This document shows, in pieces, positions 37,215-44,851 of a stretch of DNA of 64,000 nucleotides. The DNA lies in NCBI GenBank assembly GCA_900755035.1, contig CAAEEZ010000007.1, forward strand, positions 62,001 to 126,000, in the 5' to 3' direction. The notes under the pieces are model-generated. The model worked only from the letters and a program-made list of their open reading frames with translations, was not told the DNA's origin and searched no databases. Each line of letters starts with the position of its first letter. Within the stretch, counting starts at the first letter, position 1. The stretch is from Clostridia bacterium. Lineage in GTDB: Bacteria > Bacillota > Clostridia > Christensenellales > CAAEEZ01. Position numbers and translations under genes: made by a program.

Positions 37215-37610
37215 TTACAACAATCCAACCGTTCCGTATGATACTGCCGCAGCCGCTCCACCGATAATTACTACAAAAATTATTATCCACAAAATTATCC
37301 ATCCACAGAACAAACCTATACCTATTTTACAATTTTTTCTGTTTTTAGGATTTTTGTTAATACATAGACCTATAATGCCAAACACCAGCCCTAGCCATCC
37401 TCCAAGCGCGCCGAATACTATTGCAAGTACGCCTAATGCTCCACTTTCTTCAACAACGCTACTTACAGAATTTTGTTGTCTTACTCCACAATACGGACAA
37501 ATTTCGGCATTTTTATTTATTTTTTTGCCACAATCTTTACAAAATTTGTACTCGCCTTGCACTTCACTTACTTCTTTTTGTTCCACGTTTTCGTTTTTAA
37601 TCTCTTCCAT
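37215..37610 (-). CDS. Zinc-ribbon membrane protein
   Basis: 131-aa protein. An acidic start is followed by a zinc ribbon (FCKDCGKKINKNAEICPYCGV, Cys pairs near residues 24-27 and 38-41). Two hydrophobic stretches come next (about 58-84 and 98-125), separated by a lysine-rich turn. Such short zinc-ribbon plus DUF4190-like membrane proteins are widespread in Clostridia with unknown role. GGAGG lies before the ATG. It is a single-gene unit. Confidence 0.8.
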   Translation of the reverse strand: MEEIKNENVEQKEVSEVQGEYKFCKDCGKKINKNAEICPYCGVRQQNSVSSVVEESGALGVLAIVFGALGGWLGLVFGIIGLCINKNPKNRKNCKIGIGLFCGWIILWIIIFVVIIGGAAAAVSYGTVGLL

Positions 37611-37746
37611 AATCCCCTCCTTAGATTAAACTTGATCACTAGTTTGATTATACAGAAAAAAATAGTGTTTTGCAATAATATTTATAAAATATTGTAAATT
37701 AGTTTATATTACGACGTTTTTTATATTTTCAAATTTATTCAACAAA

Positions 37747-37769
37747 AAAGCACGCAAAATGCGTGCTTT
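37747..37769 (-). terminator. Terminator of the glutamate-kinase-like gene
   Basis: Perfect 9-bp stem aaagcacgc / gcgtgcttt, 5-nt loop, A run upstream on the plus strand giving a U tail on the minus strand. Confidence 0.85.
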
Positions 37770-37793
37770 CTTGTATTTTCTATTATTATGTAA

Positions 37794-38621
37794 TTACTTT
37801 ACTCTTATTCTAGTGCTAGGTGCTTTGCCTTCGACGATATCTTTTAGGGTGTATTTACTGTTTGCAATAATTACCTCCGTTCCGTTCTTTACAGGCTCTT
37901 TGATATATTCTAATTTTGCCTTTGCACCGTTTGCACCTTTTCTGCTACTGCCGTTACAATATTTTTGGAATTCGTTAATATTTTCCACAAGTTCGTATGC
38001 GTCTTTACCGTTAATTTCCTTTACTAACGTAGTAGCGTCCTTAGGATCGGTATATATTCCGTCCACGCTAGTTAGAATAACCAGCCTTTTCGACTTTACA
38101 AGGCAAGCAATTTGGCTTGCCGTTTCGTCGTTATCTACGCACTCTACTATATGAGACTTTTTGGCTTTTAGATTTTGAATTTCCCACTTACGATTTTCTT
38201 CGTAACTTACTGCGTCGTTGTAGTTTATGATAGGAATAGCGTTTTGGCTAGGACATCTTAATAGCATTTGCCTTAGATATTCTCTTTTTTGCTCGTCGTT
38301 AAAATGATAGTGTTCCACCAAAATTTGCCTTAGATTGTAGTTACTATTCATATATTGACGATAATTTTGCATAAGGATTGATTGTCCTTGGCTTGAATAG
38401 TCCGTCTTATTCTCCTCGTCAGTACCTTCTAGTTCCTTTCCGTTACGCTTTATATAGTCTATTCTGCCTATTTCGGTAGCACCGCTAGTTACCCATATAA
38501 AGCCCGGCCTAAGTTCCCTTGAAAGCCTTGCGATAATATTGTAGTTAATATCGTGGTATTCCTTGTTGATAAGCGCAACCGAACCAACCTTTCCTACTAA
38601 TTCAATGTCGTACTTTTCCAT
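37794..38621 (-). CDS. Amino-acid kinase family protein, glutamate 5-kinase-like
   Basis: 275-aa member of the amino-acid kinase fold, closest in pattern to glutamate 5-kinase (ProB). WVTSGATEIG (about residues 43-52), SSQGQSILMQNYRQY (about 75-89), QILVEHYHF, AIPIINYNDAVS (about 132-143), NDETASQIACLV (about 168) and ILTSVDGIYTDP (about 186) follow in order. The first-step phosphate-binding segment is unusual (VGKVGSVAL rather than KVGSS). The C-terminal PUA domain of ProB is absent and no proA is nearby. It may phosphorylate glutamate or another acid; the substrate is open. Confidence 0.75.
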   Translation of the reverse strand: MEKYDIELVGKVGSVALINKEYHDINYNIIARLSRELRPGFIWVTSGATEIGRIDYIKRNGKELEGTDEENKTDYSSQGQSILMQNYRQYMNSNYNLRQILVEHYHFNDEQKREYLRQMLLRCPSQNAIPIINYNDAVSYEENRKWEIQNLKAKKSHIVECVDNDETASQIACLVKSKRLVILTSVDGIYTDPKDATTLVKEINGKDAYELVENINEFQKYCNGSSRKGANGAKAKLEYIKEPVKNGTEVIIANSKYTLKDIVEGKAPSTRIRVK

Positions 38622-38782
38622 TTCTCTTCCTTACCTATATTTTTAGTCCACACGCCCCTTTGCCGTTTGCTCTATAAAGTATTATAGACAGTCTTAAATT
38701 CGCCGTTTGGCTCGTTTTTCGGGGAATTTGTGGGGGTTTCTTTATTATAATAAACTACGCACAACGTTTTGTCTACTAAATA

Positions 38783-39964
38783 CTACGCAGCCATTTGTTC
38801 CGGCGTGTACAATTTATTATCCCTTACGCCAAATACAACGTCGCCGTACTTATCCGTGCGGTATATCTTGTTGCCGTATTTTTCCATATTTGCCATTACC
38901 GTCTTACTAGGAACGTCGTTATATTCGCCTTCTTTTACGCTGATAACAGAATATTCCGTTTCTATTTCTTGCAAGAATTCGTCGTAGTTACTTCCGTGCG
39001 TAGAACTGCCGTGGTGCGCAGCCTTGTATACGTCAAAATCCATATCAACGCCGGGGTTACGCTTGCTAAATTCCTTTAAGAAGTTATTATGGCTTGTGCC
39101 AATTCCATCGCCCGTGAACAAGAATTGCTTATCTTGATAGGTTAATACGACTGACGGAGATACTTCGTTCTTTTCTGCTGCCGTTTTGAACTCCTTGTTA
39201 TACGTACTAGCAGGCATACAATAGATATCTATTTCGTATCCCGTACCGCTAATATTCATAAATCCTGCGTTTGCGTACACTTTCGCACTATACTTTGCGC
39301 CGTTTTCAACGTACGTTTCGTCGTCCGCCCTAGTAAAGAAATCGTAGTATTCTCTCGTGCTAATTACACCAACTTTCCTATCGGCAGTGATATCGGTATA
39401 TCTATTATCACTAGTACCAGCCTTGTAACTAGGATATAATTGCGGAATAAATATATTTTTTACTTCGCACCAATCAAGTACGTAATCAAAAGATTCTACG
39501 TGGTCAGCATCGGTATGAGTAAGCAAAGCGTAATCGATAGTCTTGATACCTTGCTTTTGCAAATACTCCTTTAAGTGCGTTCTATAATCGCCCGTGCCAC
39601 CTGCATCGATAAGCATATTCCTACCGTCAGGTAATAATATTAAAATACAATCGGCTTGACCTACGTTTATGTAATGCACTTCAAGGTCGCCACGATTTTC
39701 TATTATACTGAAATTATTTAGATTTTCTTCTACGTAGGTATCAAAAGTGAACGAACCAGACAAATTTTCTTGCGTTTTGTCCTCTACGGGCTCGTAGAAT
39801 ACGAAGTAGTAAACCAAACCTGCTATTAGCGCAAGCACTAATAAAATTGCTACCGCAACGTTAAACTGACGCAATTTGCCGTGCTTTTTCGCAGTCTTTT
39901 TTGCCTTTTTGTAAACTTTTTCTGCCTTTTTTTGCCCATCGGATTTTGTGGATTTTTTTGCCAT
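38783..39964 (-). CDS. Membrane-anchored ComEC-type metallo-beta-lactamase-fold protein
   Basis: 393-aa protein with a lysine-rich cytoplasmic start, one membrane helix (about residues 33-56), and an outside metallo-beta-lactamase domain. Metal motif HTDADH is at 150-155, and VGQADCILI and AAHHGSSTHGS are further marks of the ComEC/Rec2 C-terminal family. The competence channel portion of ComEC is missing. Family members are hydrolases of phosphodiester or similar bonds; an extracellular nuclease or phosphodiesterase is plausible but unproven. No terminator or operon partner is evident. Confidence 0.85.
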   Translation of the reverse strand: MAKKSTKSDGQKKAEKVYKKAKKTAKKHGKLRQFNVAVAILLVLALIAGLVYYFVFYEPVEDKTQENLSGSFTFDTYVEENLNNFSIIENRGDLEVHYINVGQADCILILLPDGRNMLIDAGGTGDYRTHLKEYLQKQGIKTIDYALLTHTDADHVESFDYVLDWCEVKNIFIPQLYPSYKAGTSDNRYTDITADRKVGVISTREYYDFFTRADDETYVENGAKYSAKVYANAGFMNISGTGYEIDIYCMPASTYNKEFKTAAEKNEVSPSVVLTYQDKQFLFTGDGIGTSHNNFLKEFSKRNPGVDMDFDVYKAAHHGSSTHGSNYDEFLQEIETEYSVISVKEGEYNDVPSKTVMANMEKYGNKIYRTDKYGDVVFGVRDNKLYTPEQMAA

Positions 39965-40093
39965 AACTTACCTCGCCTTATATTTTCTAAAATCTCACTC
40001 CCTAATTTTATTATACTAATAGTTTCGTATTTTTACAACAAAAAAGAACGCTAAAATAATACGAACTTTTTTGATTATACTTAAAATTTATCG

Positions 40094-40996
40094 TTAACTT
40101 TCCACCCCAAAATATTTTAGCAATATTTTGTATTGGTCCTGCCCAAAACGACACGTTTCGATTAAATAGTTTTTTTCGATATTCCACTCACGAAGACCAC
40201 GATAATACAACCACTTATTAGCGTCGTCGATATAAAACGGAATAACGTTATTTTCCAAGCATTGCTTAAAAGCAATCAATCTACCAATTCTGCCGTTACC
40301 GTCTTGAAACGGGTGTATGCTTTCAAACCTATAATGAAACTCAACAATATTTTCAAACGTAACTTTTTTTAATCCGTTATACCAAGCCAACAGTTTTTTC
40401 ATCTCGCCTGCTACACTATTTGGGCTTGCCGTCTCAATTCCACCCACCGTATTTGGCAAAGATTTATACTTGCCTAAACCGTATGTTTTAGCGTGCTCCG
40501 TTCCCTCTTTCAAAATTCTTTGCAAAGATAGAATAAACTCTTCCGTTAGTTTTTCGGTAGCGTACTTAATGACGTAGTCAATACACTTAAAATGATTGTT
40601 AGTTTCGATAATATCGTCAATTAGTACGTTTGAAGGAAGTTCGCCAACAGTTTTAGTTTCGAAAATATATCTCGTTTGCTCCTCGGTAAGCTTGCTACCT
40701 TCTATATGGCTAGAATTATACGTTAGTTTTATTTGCGTTTCGTGATAAAGTCCCCCACTAATTTTCAACTTCATTTCACTTTGTAGCCTACTAAGTATTA
40801 CGTTATAGGTTGCTAATTCATCACACCCAACGCCAAAATAGTCGGCTAACTTAAACGCTACCTTATCGTTGATATTTTCGCCTTTTGCAATTTTTGCTAT
40901 CGTTCTAGATGAAATACCCACGAGTAAGCATAATTCCGACTTCTTAACACCTTTCTTTTTAAGCAATTCTTTTAACTTTAATTCGCTAATTACCAT
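40094..40996 (-). CDS. HTH-Fic family protein (putative AMP transferase)
   Basis: 300-aa protein joining an N-terminal Cro/C1-type helix-turn-helix (about residues 6-60) to a Fic domain. The active-site motif HPFQDGNGRIGR at 228-239 is complete, so nucleotidyl transfer (usually AMP) to a hydroxyl side chain is likely. An inhibitory S-x-x-x-E-G motif (S95 to G100) precedes it, the class II auto-inhibited type. The ribosome binding site is weak and close (GGTGG, 3 nt). The promoter is covered by an inverted repeat, which suggests that the protein controls its own gene. The target is unknown. Confidence 0.9.
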   Translation of the reverse strand: MVISELKLKELLKKKGVKKSELCLLVGISSRTIAKIAKGENINDKVAFKLADYFGVGCDELATYNVILSRLQSEMKLKISGGLYHETQIKLTYNSSHIEGSKLTEEQTRYIFETKTVGELPSNVLIDDIIETNNHFKCIDYVIKYATEKLTEEFILSLQRILKEGTEHAKTYGLGKYKSLPNTVGGIETASPNSVAGEMKKLLAWYNGLKKVTFENIVEFHYRFESIHPFQDGNGRIGRLIAFKQCLENNVIPFYIDDANKWLYYRGLREWNIEKNYLIETCRFGQDQYKILLKYFGVES

Positions 40997-41010
40997 TTTC
41001 CACCAAAATA

Positions 41011-41059
41011 AAAATCTTTACTATTAATAGGTGTATTATACCATAAAAGTAAAGATTTT
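41011..41059. promoter_or_regulatory. Inverted-repeat operator over the Fic gene promoter
   Basis: Perfect 11-nt arms, aaaatctttac (41011-41021) and gtaaagatttt (41049-41059), separated by 27 nt. A third partial copy agtaaagtttt lies at 41079-41089. The right arm falls inside the promoter spacer, so a bound protein would block transcription. Confidence 0.7.
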
Positions 41060-41063
41060 GCAA
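41035..41063 (-). promoter_or_regulatory. Promoter of the HTH-Fic gene
   Basis: Minus-strand TTGCAA (41058-41063), 17 nt, TATAAT (41035-41040), 39 nt ahead of the start codon. Confidence 0.75.
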
Positions 41064-41090
41064 TATTATTAAATTAAAGTAAAGTTTTTA

Positions 41091-42908
41091 TTAGTCTTCT
41101 ACGTCGAAATGTTCTAGTACGGATTTTTTAGGGACAGCCCTAGAATCGCCGTGTTTAACGAAAGCAAGAAGTACTAGCGATATGATAAAGAATACTATTG
41201 CGTAAATAAACATATATTCTCTACCAAATTTCATAAACAAGCCTACTAAAAACGGAGTAATTGCCTGAGCGGACATCGTTGCCGTGTAATAAATACCCGT
41301 ATACTTTCCTACGTCAGCGCCCTTACAAGTTTCTAGCACCATAGGCAAGGTGTTTACGTTTATGGTAATAGCAGCATATGTAACCATAAACCACGATATT
41401 ACGAACAACCAATTAAAACTTGGCTGTACGAAGTATCCTATAATAAACGCAATGATTGCAAGCACTAGTCCAACCAAAATGGTCTTTTTCCTACCGAATT
41501 TAGTAGCCATCCAACCAACAGGGATAAACGCAACGGCCGAGAAAATAGTAGCCGCCATTACGATATTACCCGCCATAGACGTTTCAAAGCCTAAGTTTTG
41601 CGTTAGGTAAACGGATATGTTGGAGTTTACGGCGTTGTGCCCCATAAACCACATAAATATCGAACCAAGCAACAAAAAGAAACTTGTTTTTTTGCCCTTT
41701 GATAATTGTTCTACCGTTACGCCCTCTTGTTTTGCTTCTTCGGTATCGTCGTCATCGTCAAAGCCAAACTCTGCGCATAGGTCTTTCTTTTGCTGAACGA
41801 GTTTATTTTCCCTAACCGTGCCCATATATATGCCAAGCATTATAATCATCAGCACGCCTACTACCGTCCACGCCCAAATATAATTATCGTACACTCCGCT
41901 AGATACGAATTTAAGAATAATCGTACTCATAAACAACATAACTAGCACTTGACCTACGCCACCCATTAGGTTGATTATTGCGTTTGCCTTACTTCTAAGT
42001 GGTTTAGGCGTAACGTCGGGCATTAAAGCAACCGCCGGCGACCTGAAACTTGCCATTGCTAATAGTAGCAAGAACAACATTATCATAAAGCCAGCTAGTA
42101 CGCCAGGATTTTTTGCAGTGTAATTATGATAAATATAATCTTCTACAACGGGCTGTATCTTTTCGTTATACGCAAGGTTTTTTGCCGATTTGCCACTTTC
42201 AACTATCTTTTCAGTGGTACGAATGAAATCGTCACGAGAAATGCCCGTAGGCTTTTCACTATCGTAAACCCTTGCTAGTTTTTGCACGTTTTGGCACGGC
42301 AAGAATACGTAGTTGTACGCCATTACGTCCTTACTAGTAATAGACTTAAACGCTTGTTTTACGTCCGCCTCGCTAGTTAGGTCGTAATTTGAGCCGTCCG
42401 CCTTTTTGTTTGACAGCATATACGCCTTCATAACGCCTTCGATAGACGTCGATTTTTCGTCGGCAGCAGCAATCTTATCAAGCGTTAGGATATCGTTAGC
42501 AATAGCATTATCATAGGCTTGCTCCACAGTGATAACGCTAGAATCCATCGTCTTTTTAACCTCGGCAGTTTGGATATTTTCCACAACAGGAAGTATAACC
42601 AAACATACTACCGAAAGTATAGTGCCAACAAGTAGGAACGGCGTTCTTTTGCCCATTTTGGTATTCACTTTGTCCGATATCGTACCAAACAAAGGAAGCA
42701 AAACTAAGGCAAGGATATTGTCTAGTCCCATTACAAGACCACGCATAGCGTCCGACAAACCAAACGTTCTGTTTAGCATTAGTGGAACTAGAAAATCGTA
42801 TGCATACCAAAACGCAGATATAATAGCGAACGCAAAACCTACCAAAATGGTATTTTTGTAATTCAGCCTCATACCCGTATTTTCAGTCTTTTTCTCTTTC
42901 TTTTTCAT
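41091..42908 (-). CDS. SLC45/GPH-type major facilitator sugar transporter with large loop
   Basis: 605-aa, about 12-helix transporter of the major facilitator superfamily. The loop motif SDKVNTKMGKRTP (about residues 78-90) is that of the GPH/SLC45 sugar-cation symporters. An uncommon insertion of about 155 hydrophilic residues (110-268) separates the third and fourth helices. It lies 113 nt downstream of the glycogen operon's GH13 gene on the same strand, so uptake of maltose, maltodextrin or a related glucoside is a reasonable guess. AGGGAG-type ribosome binding site. Confidence 0.8.
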   Translation of the reverse strand: MKKKEKKTENTGMRLNYKNTILVGFAFAIISAFWYAYDFLVPLMLNRTFGLSDAMRGLVMGLDNILALVLLPLFGTISDKVNTKMGKRTPFLLVGTILSVVCLVILPVVENIQTAEVKKTMDSSVITVEQAYDNAIANDILTLDKIAAADEKSTSIEGVMKAYMLSNKKADGSNYDLTSEADVKQAFKSITSKDVMAYNYVFLPCQNVQKLARVYDSEKPTGISRDDFIRTTEKIVESGKSAKNLAYNEKIQPVVEDYIYHNYTAKNPGVLAGFMIMLFLLLLAMASFRSPAVALMPDVTPKPLRSKANAIINLMGGVGQVLVMLFMSTIILKFVSSGVYDNYIWAWTVVGVLMIIMLGIYMGTVRENKLVQQKKDLCAEFGFDDDDDTEEAKQEGVTVEQLSKGKKTSFFLLLGSIFMWFMGHNAVNSNISVYLTQNLGFETSMAGNIVMAATIFSAVAFIPVGWMATKFGRKKTILVGLVLAIIAFIIGYFVQPSFNWLFVISWFMVTYAAITINVNTLPMVLETCKGADVGKYTGIYYTATMSAQAITPFLVGLFMKFGREYMFIYAIVFFIISLVLLAFVKHGDSRAVPKKSVLEHFDVED

Positions 42909-43021
42909 AAAGTTCTCCCTATTAAGAAAGTAATTATAGGTATATTATACTAATTTTTAACGCCTTTGTAAATACCGATAACTACCTAATAACGTTTTAT
43001 TATCTAAGTTTTACTTTCTTT

Positions 43022-44851
43022 TTACCTTTTCTTTACTTCTTTTAGCAGGGCAAAATCCTCGTTATCAACGGTGATTTCGTCGCCCGTTTTGTATTTTTTG
43101 CCCGTAAATAAGTCCTTGTAGTCCTCTTTTAGCAAATATTTTACGTCTTTTCCGCTGTTGTTTACCATCACTTTTATTTTGCCGTTTTTTACCCTATCGT
43201 ATACAATCATTTTACTATCGTAATCGGCAATAAACTCACCTTTTATCGCACTATTAGAGTTGTGAATTTTGCCCATTTTTACGTAAAACTCGTGTAAGTC
43301 CTTATTGTTTTCCACAAACGGCACACGTGATAGCGGGTCGTCCCAGCCCGTTAAACCTTGTTCGTCGCCGTAAAATACGGTAGGCGAGCCGATAAGCGTA
43401 TATTGCAAAACTACGCCTAATCTAAGCAGTTTCACGGCGTGGTCGTACTCCTCTTTCGAAAATTTGTACGCTTGCCTTTCTTGTTTTGACATATTGCTTA
43501 CGTCCACCTTTGATAGCACGTTGATTATCCTAAATGTATCGTGCGAATCCAACATAGTTAGCGACGTTTCTAACGACATAGTAGGATAGTTGTTTATTAT
43601 AGAGGAAACCACCTGCCAAAATTCTTGCTTGTTCCCCGTTAAAAGATATGCTATGATTGCGTTTTTTACGGGGTAATTCATAACTCCGTCAAGTTGATTG
43701 CCTAGTAAATACGGGCGTCTTGTGGAGTAACTAACTTTCGTAGTAGCGTCCTCCCACACTTCGCCTATTACGACTGCGTTTTTATTTATAGATTTTACCT
43801 TTTCACGAATTTTATCTACGAAAAACTCAGGTAATTCGTCGGCAACGTCCAATCTCCAACCACTTATACCTTTTTTAGTCCATTTATCGATAACTTCGTC
43901 AAAAATAAGGTGCTGAAAACTAGGTGATTTTTTGTTAGTTACCGTAGGCACGACCGTGCACCCCCACCAACAAGCGTACTCGTCAGGGTAACTTGTAAAG
44001 GTGTACCAATCGTAATACTTAGAAGATTTATCGTTATACGCCCCTACGCTGTCGTAACTACCGTTTTTGTTAAAGTACAAACTGTCGCTACCCGTGTGGT
44101 TAAACACGCCGTCTAACATTACGCCGATACCACGTTTTTTTGCTTCGGCAATAAGCGTTTCAAAGTCTTTTTCATCGCCTAAAAGTTCGTCTATTTCCAT
44201 ATAGTCGCCCGTATCGTAACGGTGATTACTACTCGATTTGAAAATAGGCGAAAGATAGATATTTTTTACGCCAAGTTCTTTGATATAGTCTAGTTTTTCA
44301 GTAATGCCCGATAGATTGCCCTTGTAAAAGTCGTTTGCCCTATACACACCGTCGCTATCTACCGTGGTGATAGGCTCGTCCCATCTTTTTTCCACACCGT
44401 TTTTAGTAAACGGAATTTGCTTACCTACGTTAAACCTATCCACGAATATTTGGTAAGTAATATTGTTTTTACGCACGTTTGGCACTTTATACCCCTGTTT
44501 TGATACGGTTAACTGCCATTCTGGTAAAAAATCACGAATTACTGCCCTTTGTAAATCGTCCCTTCCAACAAACCTTATGCCATCGTTAGTGTCTATTTCA
44601 AAACGATAATAATATATACCTTCCGTATCCACCGTAAAGGTAAGTTCGAATAAGTCGTAGCCGTTTTCATTGCCCGTCTTTTCAAAGCAAAATTCCTTGC
44701 CGTCAGCATCATCTATAAACCTTAGTATCATTCTAAGCGACAATGCTTGTTCTTGCTCGTTTACTCTTACACGCAAAAATACGGGGCTATTTATGCTAAC
44801 AGCCCCGATAGGATTTTTGTCTTTAAGAGAATCAAAAAGTATCCTCTCCAT
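43022..44851 (-). CDS. GH13 alpha-glucan hydrolase (cyclomaltodextrinase/neopullulanase-like)
   Basis: 609-aa cytoplasmic family 13 glycoside hydrolase with no signal peptide. An N-terminal beta domain (about 1-110) precedes the TIM barrel. DGVFNHTG, GWRLDVADE (nucleophile Asp), GEVWED (acid/base Glu) and MLDSHDT (third acid) are all present. The start at 44851 overlaps the glgP stop as TAATG; an earlier in-frame ATG lies inside glgP. It probably trims maltodextrins and alpha-1,6 or alpha-1,4 stubs left by phosphorylase. Exact specificity is not readable. It is the last gene of the glg operon. Confidence 0.9.
   Translation of the reverse strand: MERILFDSLKDKNPIGAVSINSPVFLRVRVNEQEQALSLRMILRFIDDADGKEFCFEKTGNENGYDLFELTFTVDTEGIYYYRFEIDTNDGIRFVGRDDLQRAVIRDFLPEWQLTVSKQGYKVPNVRKNNITYQIFVDRFNVGKQIPFTKNGVEKRWDEPITTVDSDGVYRANDFYKGNLSGITEKLDYIKELGVKNIYLSPIFKSSSNHRYDTGDYMEIDELLGDEKDFETLIAEAKKRGIGVMLDGVFNHTGSDSLYFNKNGSYDSVGAYNDKSSKYYDWYTFTSYPDEYACWWGCTVVPTVTNKKSPSFQHLIFDEVIDKWTKKGISGWRLDVADELPEFFVDKIREKVKSINKNAVVIGEVWEDATTKVSYSTRRPYLLGNQLDGVMNYPVKNAIIAYLLTGNKQEFWQVVSSIINNYPTMSLETSLTMLDSHDTFRIINVLSKVDVSNMSKQERQAYKFSKEEYDHAVKLLRLGVVLQYTLIGSPTVFYGDEQGLTGWDDPLSRVPFVENNKDLHEFYVKMGKIHNSNSAIKGEFIADYDSKMIVYDRVKNGKIKVMVNNSGKDVKYLLKEDYKDLFTGKKYKTGDEITVDNEDFALLKEVKKR

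Noticed and set aside
37192..37697. Plus-strand ORFs opposite the zinc-ribbon membrane gene
   Set aside because: They are shadows in another frame without ribosome binding sites; the minus-strand gene has clear domains.
39965..40093. Terminator-like aaaaaagaacg / cgaactttttt downstream of the Fic gene
   Set aside because: The central bases do not pair, so the stem is unstable.
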